DNA from: Bacteroidales bacterium
GTDB taxonomy: Bacteria; Bacteroidota; Bacteroidia; Bacteroidales; UBA932
Direction of reading: 5' to 3'
Assembly: GCA_017651785.1 (NCBI GenBank)
Contig: JAGCCD010000030.1
Span: 1-5,757 of the forward strand
DNA length: 5,757 nucleotides
Shown: piece after piece, positions 1-5,156 of the stretch
Numbering within the stretch: position 1 is the first letter of the stretch
How the letters are laid out: every line of letters begins with the position of its first letter
The notes under the pieces: model-generated
Databases searched by the model: none
What the model was told of the DNA's origin: nothing
The model's input: only the letters and a program-made list of their open reading frames with translations
Translations under genes and position numbers: made by a program

Positions 1-37
1 AAAAAGACTCCCGGCCAACTGACCGGGAGTCTTTTTT
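1..37 (-). terminator. Rho-independent terminator of the six-gene operon (symmetrical)
   Basis: The arms GACTCCCGG (6-14) and CCGGGAGTC (23-31) pair perfectly around an 8-nt loop. Flanking A (1-5) and T (32-37) runs extend the pairing to about 14 bp. Read on the minus strand, the hairpin lies 13 nt beyond the stop codon of the last operon gene and is followed by a run of at least five T, as an intrinsic terminator should be. Because the plus strand also shows hairpin then six T, it could serve a convergent gene beyond the left edge. The left boundary is cut by the window, so the minus-strand T run may be longer. Confidence 0.9.
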
Positions 38-50
38 ATGCAATCGGTTT

Positions 51-593
51 CTAGAACTCGTAACCGATTCTCAGACCCACGCTGTGGGAAGGCGTGAAAC
101 CGCCGGGACCCATCTGCTGGAGGATGTAGGTTAAACCTGCGATGAAGTTGTTGCGGGGCATACCTACGCGAACGCCGACGGTGGGGGATACATACAGGCC
201 CTTGTATGAGCCGAAAGTGTAGCCTGCGTCAAGGTTCCAGTAGGGAACGGCCATGCGGGACTCCTGCGAGATGAGGTTGCCGCGAAGGTCAAGGAACACG
301 GGAATCGCAAAACCCTCGGCAGCGCTGTACTTGGGGGAAACGCCTGCACCTACTTTGAAGAATTCACCTGTGCGGTAGCCTGCGATGAAGTCTGCCTGGA
401 CGGTATAGGGGCCCTCAAGGGTTGAGTATGCGGGAGTGAGCTGAACTGCGAACCAGAGGCCTTTGTCAAGACTTGGGAAGTCTATGTACTTGGCGCGGTT
501 GGGCTCGTCGGGCAGTCTGTAATCCGTGTGGTTCTGAGCGAAAGCGGGAACCATCAGGAGGGCGAAAGCCAGAATGGTGATCAGCTTCCTCAT
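51..593 (-). CDS. Small outer-membrane beta-barrel protein (last gene of operon)
   Basis: The 180-residue product has a clear Sec signal peptide: positively charged MRK, a hydrophobic core to about residue 16, and a signal peptidase I site AFA|Q after residue 19. A short polar linker (about 20-45) is followed by alternating strands rich in Gly and aromatic residues, such as the segments near 46-57, 65-74, 77-86, 96-108, 118-128, 132-144 and 148-158. The chain ends in GYEF; a C-terminal Phe on an amphipathic last strand is the usual recognition signal for the BAM machinery. The length fits an 8- to 10-stranded barrel of the Bacteroidota OMP type. The start overlaps the stop of the upstream gene as ATGA (590-593), so translation is probably coupled. 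It has no enzyme motif, and its role is unknown. A peptidoglycan-binding domain is absent, which argues against OmpA. The barrel call is firm; the exact family is not. Confidence 0.85.
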   Translation of the reverse strand: MRKLITILAFALLMVPAFAQNHTDYRLPDEPNRAKYIDFPSLDKGLWFAVQLTPAYSTLEGPYTVQADFIAGYRTGEFFKVGAGVSPKYSAAEGFAIPVFLDLRGNLISQESRMAVPYWNLDAGYTFGSYKGLYVSPTVGVRVGMPRNNFIAGLTYILQQMGPGGFTPSHSVGLRIGYEF

Positions 594-1033
594 AGCACAC
601 CGTCTGATTTAAGCCTTGCACGGAGCTGGGGAACGAGAACCCTTACGGTAACTCCCACTGTGACGTCGCGGTAGTTGCGCTTGATGACCCTTGTGGAGCC
701 GGCGCGCTTGTCTTCCATGCTGACGTACTTGCGGTATTCGCCCCTGTCCATGAAGAAGATGTCGAAGTAGTCCTGATAGCGCTGACGGGCGTTTACTTCC
801 GTCATCACGGGACGCATGTTGTAGTCTGTGTTGCCCTTCCTGATGCCGTAGAAGAGGACGTCGTAGACGGCCTGCTTCTTGGCCTGCTCAAGGGCGTCGG
901 TCCTGTTGCGGCCGCTTCCCCACACGCGGAGCGTGAGGCTGCCGTCCATTTCCTTGCTTATGCACTCAGTTTCCTGGGCGAAAGCGCAGGTGCCCAGAAG
1001 AAGGGCGATGGCTGCAAAGATTAACTTTTTCAT
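590..1033 (-). CDS. Secreted protein, paralogue of the gene at 2986-3501 (LPP20/FlgT-N-like?)
   Basis: The 147-residue product begins MKKLIF and has a signal peptide with cleavage predicted at AFA|Q (19/20). Cys16 sits in LGTC, a poor lipobox because Thr precedes Cys. The mature part has a strand with VWGSG (37-41), then a helix with Ala at 47, 51 and 55, an aromatic DYFDIFF segment (88-94), YVSM (103-106) and a final strand-helix ending SDGV (143-146). Residues 37-146 align without gaps, at a constant offset of 17, to the second gene of the operon. The ATG at 1033 is preferred over an in-frame GTG at 1042, because it lies 2 nt after the upstream stop and gives a normal signal peptide. The strand plus Ala-spaced helix recalls LPP20 lipoprotein and FlgT N-terminal domains; this is a fold guess only. 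Function is unknown; the protein is periplasmic or attached to the outer membrane. Confidence 0.85.
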   Translation of the reverse strand: MKKLIFAAIALLLGTCAFAQETECISKEMDGSLTLRVWGSGRNRTDALEQAKKQAVYDVLFYGIRKGNTDYNMRPVMTEVNARQRYQDYFDIFFMDRGEYRKYVSMEDKRAGSTRVIKRNYRDVTVGVTVRVLVPQLRARLKSDGVL

Positions 1034-1035
1034 AA

Positions 1036-2004
1036 TCACCACCAGCCGAAGCTGTTCATGTTATAATAATTGACGGGACGCTTTGCCATTGCCTTGCCGA
1101 TTTCTCCCATAGCCTTGATTCTCTGGCTCTCCAGGCTCACGGAAGCGTCGAACTGCTTCATGGCGAAGTTCCACTCGCGGTTGTCAAGTTCCTTTACCCT
1201 CTTGGCGATGTTCTCCGAAAGGGCCATTGCGCCGGGTACTGCAGAGGAAAGCGGGTGGATCTGAGAGAGATACGTGGCTGCCTCGTTGGCGCCGGACCAG
1301 TGCTGGTTGGCGTTCCATACGTGGGTTGCCATGTTGAGGAGCTGTGCGCCCTCGATGTCGATCTTCTGCTGGAAGATCTGCTCGGCTGCGCGCATTGCCT
1401 TGTTGAACGCGTCCTTGCAAACGGTGGGGACGGTGAAGAGAAGGCCGATTGCCTCATCGTACTTGTCCTGGCTGGCGAGAGCGTTTGCCTCGCTGATGAG
1501 GAAGTCTATCTGGGTGTTGTACCACTGGATGATGCGGGTCTTGCCCTGCTCTATGAAGCGCTGGATTTCGGGGGCGTTGGTCTTGATCATCCTGACCGCC
1601 TGCATATAGGCCTTTGTCTCGTTGGTGCCTGCACCCTTTACCTGCCCAAGATTGAGGGAAGCATAGAGAGTGCCGGTTGCGGCGTCACCTATATAAAGGG
1701 TGGGAGATAGGACGAGCGCCTGCATGGGAGGAGCGGTAGCCGTTACGTCGTGGCTGAGCTCTACCATATTGGCGGTGATGATGAAGCGGGGGTCGAAGGA
1801 ATCGTGGGCCAGGCCGTTCTGGGTGACCATCTGGGTGAGCTTGTTGAGCACCACGTTGCCGGCTGCCGGGGGAATGGTGGCCTCCTCCAGGATGACGGGC
1901 GAAAGGGCGATACGGCCGAAGTCGTCCATCTGTCCTTCATTGTTCTGGGCGAACGCGACAAGTGTGCCGGCCGCCAGGAGCATCATTGCGAAAAACTTTT
2001 TCAT
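1036..2004 (-). CDS. Secreted two-domain protein, alpha/beta plus helical repeats, function unknown
   Basis: The 322-residue product has a signal peptide cleaved at AFA|Q (19/20). Residues about 30-145 look alpha/beta: a strand RIALSPVIL (31-39), a helix LNKLTQMVTQNG (53-64), then strands FIITANMVE and LVLSPTLYIGD, resembling the small anticodon-binding-like or TolB-N-like domains of CsgG and FlgT. Residues about 145-305 are helical. The stretch 165-210 (LISEANALASQDKYDEAIGLL and following) has the helix-turn-helix look of a TPR-like repeat and is followed by a second helical pair, about 216-275. The tail ends in the aromatic NSFGWW. From memory I associate this arrangement with hypothetical proteins common in Bacteroidota, but no function is established. 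It lies 12 nt after the upstream stop and 2 nt before the next start. TPR-type helices suggest a protein-binding role in the periplasm. The CDS is confident; the domain reading is tentative. Confidence 0.87.
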   Translation of the reverse strand: MKKFFAMMLLAAGTLVAFAQNNEGQMDDFGRIALSPVILEEATIPPAAGNVVLNKLTQMVTQNGLAHDSFDPRFIITANMVELSHDVTATAPPMQALVLSPTLYIGDAATGTLYASLNLGQVKGAGTNETKAYMQAVRMIKTNAPEIQRFIEQGKTRIIQWYNTQIDFLISEANALASQDKYDEAIGLLFTVPTVCKDAFNKAMRAAEQIFQQKIDIEGAQLLNMATHVWNANQHWSGANEAATYLSQIHPLSSAVPGAMALSENIAKRVKELDNREWNFAMKQFDASVSLESQRIKAMGEIGKAMAKRPVNYYNMNSFGWW

Positions 2005-2016
2005 ACGTCTTGGGTA

Positions 2017-2982
2017 CTATTTGTCGCCTACGGTAATCCAGACGTCGCCGAGGCCTCTGGGGGATGCGCCTACGGTTACGCCGAGCTGTTTCTTGAGTTC
2101 GCGCACGAGCGGCCTTACGTAGTCGTCGGCATCGATAGCCACGTCACGGCCACGGCGGTTCTGAGAGTACAGGGGGATGCGCACCTGGGTGTAGCGGAGG
2201 CGGTTGCCCGAGCTTGCTCCGGTGGTGAAGCGTCCGTTCACGGTGTTGTCCTGCAGCCATTCCTCTACCCACTCGCCGAATTCGTAGTCTTCGCCGTCAA
2301 TCTCTATGTCGTCGTCGAAGTAGAAGGGGCAGTTGTCGTAGCGGAGGAAGGTGATGGAGATCTCGCGGCCGTTGGCGAACAGGTCGTCGAAATAGTGCTG
2401 CAGGCCGCTCAGGAAGTTATCTTTGAAACTGAGGACGCACTCCTCCAGAAGGGAGGTGAGGGGTACGTTGGCGGCGGAGCTCACACCGGTGTTGCCGGAG
2501 ATGATCTTTGATGAATAGGCGTCGATTGCCTGAAGGTTGAAGCTTACCTGCTTCTGGGGACCTACGCGGTGAATCTCGTAGTCGAGGTCAAGGATGATGT
2601 CGGCGCGGGCGTTGCGACGAAGCCTCTCAAGAGGGGTTTCCTCTATTTCTCCGCCGGAGCGGCCGGTCATCATCGCCATCTCTGCGTCCTCTGTCTGGAG
2701 TCTCTTGAGCTCCTGCTCCAGGGACTGGATGGGGAAGTCGTTCTTTGCCATGAAGTCTGCCATGGCGGAAACGAGGGTGCGTATGTCGGCGTTCTCTTTC
2801 ATTGCCCGAGAATAGTCGGGAGATGAAACGGTCTCGCCCATGGCGCCTACCCTCTGAACGTATCCGTTGCGCTCACAGAACGCATCGGCGGGAACCACCA
2901 TGATGGTGGGTTTCTTGGCCTGTGACCAACCGGTCACGCAGACCGACAGCAGCAGGGCTGCTATTGCCAATGTTTTCTTCAT
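2017..2982 (-). CDS. Secreted protein, possibly DUF6175-like (CsgG/TolB-N-like fold suspected)
   Basis: The 321-residue product has a signal peptide (MKK, hydrophobic core 5-17, probable cleavage near GWS|QA at 20/21). Cys15 in LLSVC lacks a proper lipobox. The mature N-terminus KPTIMVVPADAFCERNGY (24-41) starts with a beta strand. Helices follow at about 57-80 and 84-106. Then ADIILDLDYEI (127-137) and VSFNLQAIDAYSSKIIS (146-162) give a strand pattern like CsgG-type proteins, where such a strand pair precedes a 'property of the state' loop. Residues about 205-318 form a second alpha/beta domain with an acidic patch (DDDIEIDGEDYE, 223-234) and the helix VRPLVRELKKQLGV (289-302). From memory it resembles a Bacteroidota-restricted family called DUF6175; I could not check this. 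It starts 3 nt after the upstream stop. No catalytic motif is visible, so a structural or assembly role at the outer membrane is more likely than an enzyme. Confidence 0.86.
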   Translation of the reverse strand: MKKTLAIAALLLSVCVTGWSQAKKPTIMVVPADAFCERNGYVQRVGAMGETVSSPDYSRAMKENADIRTLVSAMADFMAKNDFPIQSLEQELKRLQTEDAEMAMMTGRSGGEIEETPLERLRRNARADIILDLDYEIHRVGPQKQVSFNLQAIDAYSSKIISGNTGVSSAANVPLTSLLEECVLSFKDNFLSGLQHYFDDLFANGREISITFLRYDNCPFYFDDDIEIDGEDYEFGEWVEEWLQDNTVNGRFTTGASSGNRLRYTQVRIPLYSQNRRGRDVAIDADDYVRPLVRELKKQLGVTVGASPRGLGDVWITVGDK

Positions 2983-2985
2983 ATG

Positions 2986-3501
2986 CTAAAAACCTGAGCT
3001 GAGTTTGCGTGCGATGCCGTCGGCCTCGAGCTTGCGCTTGAGGTTGTCGTACATGACCTGGACGTAGATACCCACCTTGTAGCCGCCTTTCACTTTGCGC
3101 TTGTCGGTACCGGAGGGGACTCCGTCGGTAGTCATGCTCACGTATGCCAGATAAGGGCCTCCGGCAGCGAAGAATTTCTGGAAGTAGTCCTCGTTGGCGG
3201 ACATGGTGTCGGGATTGGGGCAGATGGGAGGTGTGCTCATTGCGGTCGCGCTGCCCGGAAGTCCCCTGAAGATGCAGGCGTGGACGGCGTTCTCCTTGGC
3301 GTTCATGGTGGCGGCGTCTACGGTTTTGCCGAAGCCCCACACCTTCACGAACTTGGTGCCGTCAACACCTACCTTCTCGGTGGTGATTTCGTAGTTGTCC
3401 CAGCTTTTGAAAGACTTTCTGCGGTCTTTGTTCTGGGCGCTGACGCTCACTGCCGACAGTGTGACCAGCATTGTGAGCGCGATCAGAAGTGTTTTTCTCA
3501 T
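2986..3501 (-). CDS. Secreted protein, paralogue of the gene at 590-1033 (LPP20/FlgT-N-like?)
   Basis: The 171-residue product starts MRKTLL and has a signal peptide cleaved at VSA|Q (22/23), then a basic, polar stretch (24-45). The conserved core begins at FVKVWGFG (51-58), with a helix carrying Ala at 64, 68 and 72, CIFRG (76-80), DYFQKFF (105-111), YVSM (120-123) and a final strand-helix ending EADGI (159-163). It aligns at a constant offset with the fifth operon gene but has an N-terminal extension, and a loop with two prolines and Cys94 (PPICPNP, 91-97). A start nine codons upstream (3528) would overlap the preceding gene and put nine extra residues before the signal peptide, so 3501 is preferred; it lies 14 nt after the upstream stop. 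Function is unknown. Two diverged copies in one operon suggest two non-identical subunits of one complex. Confidence 0.86.
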   Translation of the reverse strand: MRKTLLIALTMLVTLSAVSVSAQNKDRRKSFKSWDNYEITTEKVGVDGTKFVKVWGFGKTVDAATMNAKENAVHACIFRGLPGSATAMSTPPICPNPDTMSANEDYFQKFFAAGGPYLAYVSMTTDGVPSGTDKRKVKGGYKVGIYVQVMYDNLKRKLEADGIARKLSSGF

Positions 3502-3515
3502 ATCGCTTAAAGAAT

Positions 3516-5096
3516 TTAGAATGTCCATTTTACGCCGAACTGTATGCCGACGCCGCTATGGTGGTTATTGTTGTAGTAGTACTCCATGCTCTCGTTGTAC
3601 CGCTTGTAAATGTCTCCCAGAGGGAGGAGCAGGTCGGCACAAACCTTGGCATAGACTTGCAAGGGGTATGCCACGTTTGCGGCGACCCTGATGCCGGGCT
3701 CGAGCATGAGTGCGGAAGAGCGGATGAAACGGCTGTCGTCTCCGCTGATATCGTCGTCGCTCAGGCCAAGGTGGTCAAGGCCTAATATGCCGTAGGGCAT
3801 AAGTTCAAAGAAGCGGGTCAGGTGGAGGGCATAGCCGTAGCCCAGGCCGAAGTTCACGGCTGTGTAGGGGTTGCTGTTGACATCCAGGCCTATTGTGGCG
3901 AGCAGATACTGCATTGAACCGTGGGTGGTGGTTTTCATGAGCCAGTCCAGATCAAGACCTGCCGACACGGTGCAGATACCGCCGACCCTTACGTAAGGCA
4001 TTATGCCTATGCCGGCGTCGTTGCTCTGCTTGATGGTCCAGCCCTCCTCGATGTTCGCAAGGCCGGAAATCTGGTAAAATTCACTGGGCTCGGTAGCGCC
4101 TATGGACATACCGGTGTTGGAGGAAATTGTGGTGGCCCTGATGAAACCGCGGGGAACGGATTTAAGCCTGCCGCTGCGGTCTTCTGAATAGGAATAGGCA
4201 CGGTAGCGGGCTCCGTTGGTAAGACCTTCCTTGGTGCCGATCTTTGCCCGGAGAGGCTTTGTGGCGATGATGCCTACTGCGACTTCCCACTCGGGGATGC
4301 GATTCTCCAGAGCCGTGATAAGGCTGCTGAGTGCAGATTCTGTGGCGTCCTCGACGGAGGAACCGCTCAGGAAAGATGTGGCGTGAGCCACGGGGACCAT
4401 ATCTATCGCGAGATTCTGGAAAGCACGGCGTTTTGCGGCACGGGTGGCGTCGTCGTCATCGTCGTAAATCCAGCACTGCTCGTAGAAATCCGAGAGGCCG
4501 TTTTCTCCAAGACCGATCTTGTAGGCATATGCCTGGGAACGGATTGCGTAATGGACGTTGCCCTGTCTGTCTACGCTGCGGTCAATTCCATAGATATCCG
4601 TAAGAACTACGTAGCTTCCTTTTACAAGGGCGTGGCCGAGGTCTCCAAGTGCGTCTGTGCCCACCCTGGAGGCGCGGGCGTTTATGACGTCCTGGTCCTT
4701 GGCGTCGTAGTTGCCGCGGTAACGGACCGTTTTGTCGTCCATCATGCCCTGTGAGTCGCGGTTGAATATGCTTGAGAGGATTTCACGCGCGAAGGGGGTT
4801 GCAGAGACGGCCTCGTCCATTTCTGACTGTGAGACAGCCTCGTCGCGGGATTTGCGTATGCGGATTGTCTTGGTGCTGATGTTGTTGACGTCGAATTTCT
4901 GCGAAGGCGAGAAGGACTTTACCGCGGAAGTGACTTCACTGTCGAATGAATCTCCGCGCTGTACAGCGACCATAGAGATGCTGTTTCTGTTGTAATCGCT
5001 GGTGACGACCTTCCTGGAAGGGATTTTTTCCTGGGCACCGGCAGAGATGCCCGCAAGGAGCATAAGGGCGGCAAGGAAGCAAAGTTTTCTTAACAT
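3516..5096 (-). CDS. Large outer-membrane protein: soluble N-terminal region plus C-terminal barrel (first gene of operon)
   Basis: The 526-residue product starts at MLRKLC and has a signal peptide (core 5-18, cleavage near AGA|Q, 21/22). Residues about 30-280 form a soluble alpha/beta region with the strand NSISMVAVQ (38-46), a helix-rich part 84-115, the strand SYVVLTDIYGI (161-171) and a run of five Asp (212-216). Residues about 285-360 (IGTKEGLTNGARYRAYSY, then GFIRATTIS and a later IEEGWTIKQ) look like the SH3-like C-terminal domain of FlgT: a Gly-bounded strand pattern ending in a 'Gly-x-x-Ile' strand. From about 362 to 526, alternating strands end in GVKWTF, a typical outer-membrane barrel with C-terminal Phe. 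Extending the frame upstream to 5228 would cover both promoters and the start of the divergent gene and bury the signal peptide, so 5096 is chosen. It is probably transcribed from the -7 box at 5126-5133 with a leader of about 20-25 nt. Function is unknown; it probably anchors the other five products to the outer membrane. Confidence 0.88.
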   Translation of the reverse strand: MLRKLCFLAALMLLAGISAGAQEKIPSRKVVTSDYNRNSISMVAVQRGDSFDSEVTSAVKSFSPSQKFDVNNISTKTIRIRKSRDEAVSQSEMDEAVSATPFAREILSSIFNRDSQGMMDDKTVRYRGNYDAKDQDVINARASRVGTDALGDLGHALVKGSYVVLTDIYGIDRSVDRQGNVHYAIRSQAYAYKIGLGENGLSDFYEQCWIYDDDDDATRAAKRRAFQNLAIDMVPVAHATSFLSGSSVEDATESALSSLITALENRIPEWEVAVGIIATKPLRAKIGTKEGLTNGARYRAYSYSEDRSGRLKSVPRGFIRATTISSNTGMSIGATEPSEFYQISGLANIEEGWTIKQSNDAGIGIMPYVRVGGICTVSAGLDLDWLMKTTTHGSMQYLLATIGLDVNSNPYTAVNFGLGYGYALHLTRFFELMPYGILGLDHLGLSDDDISGDDSRFIRSSALMLEPGIRVAANVAYPLQVYAKVCADLLLPLGDIYKRYNESMEYYYNNNHHSGVGIQFGVKWTF

Positions 5097-5125
5097 GGTT
5101 TTATCAGTTGTCGGGTTAAAACATA

Positions 5126-5133
5126 CAAATATA
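5126..5133 (-). promoter_or_regulatory. -7 promoter element of the six-gene operon
   Basis: Read on the minus strand this is TATATTTG, an exact match to the Bacteroidota housekeeping -7 consensus TAnnTTTG. It lies 29 nt before the operon's first ATG, giving an expected leader of about 20-25 nt. No good TTTG-type -33 box is visible at the usual 19-21 nt spacing, which may mean a weak or activator-dependent promoter. The leader is A-rich just before the ATG (GATAAAACC), which suits Bacteroidota translation starts. Confidence 0.65.
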
Positions 5134-5144
5134 GTAAAATTTAC

Positions 5145-5152
5145 TAATTTTG
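5145..5152 (+). promoter_or_regulatory. -7 promoter element of the manC-like gene
   Basis: TAATTTTG matches TAnnTTTG exactly. It lies only 4 nt before the GTG start at 5157, so transcription should begin at or within a few nt of that codon, giving a leaderless or nearly leaderless mRNA, or else favouring the in-frame ATG at 5178. As for the opposing promoter, no clear -33 TTTG is found 19-21 nt upstream. Confidence 0.5.
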
Positions 5153-5156
5153 CACC

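Larger units (their letters stand above)
5126..5152. repeat. 27-nt near-palindrome joining the two divergent -7 boxes
   Basis: The sequence is symmetrical about A5139. The inner arms TAGTAAA (5132-5138) and TTTACTA (5140-5146) are perfect inverted repeats, and the outer CAAA (5126-5129) pairs with TTTG (5149-5152). Only two base pairs (5130/5148 and 5131/5147) break the symmetry. Both promoter -7 boxes lie within it. It could bind a dimeric regulator or simply reflect the symmetry of two head-to-head promoters. Confidence 0.6.

Noticed and set aside
1255..1710. Plus-strand open frame of 151 codons
   Set aside because: It is entirely antisense to the 322-residue secreted protein, which has a signal peptide and a coherent helical pattern. 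The Leu/Val/Cys-rich translation shows no domain.
1750..2511. Plus-strand open frame of 253 codons
   Set aside because: It lies antisense across two well-supported minus-strand genes and their junction. Its product is a low-complexity run rich in Val, Gly, Glu and Ala with no signal peptide or motif, as expected of a shadow frame in G+C-rich DNA.
2873..3340. Minus-strand frame of 155 codons rich in Arg and His
   Set aside because: It is an alternative frame across the junction of two real minus-strand genes on the same strand. Its composition is typical of a shifted frame.
590..3501. Lipoprotein anchoring of the small secreted products through Cys near the signal peptide
   Set aside because: Cys16 in LGTC (590-1033) and Cys15 in LSVC (2017-2982) lack the Gly/Ala/Ser at -1 expected in a lipobox, and good signal peptidase I sites follow.
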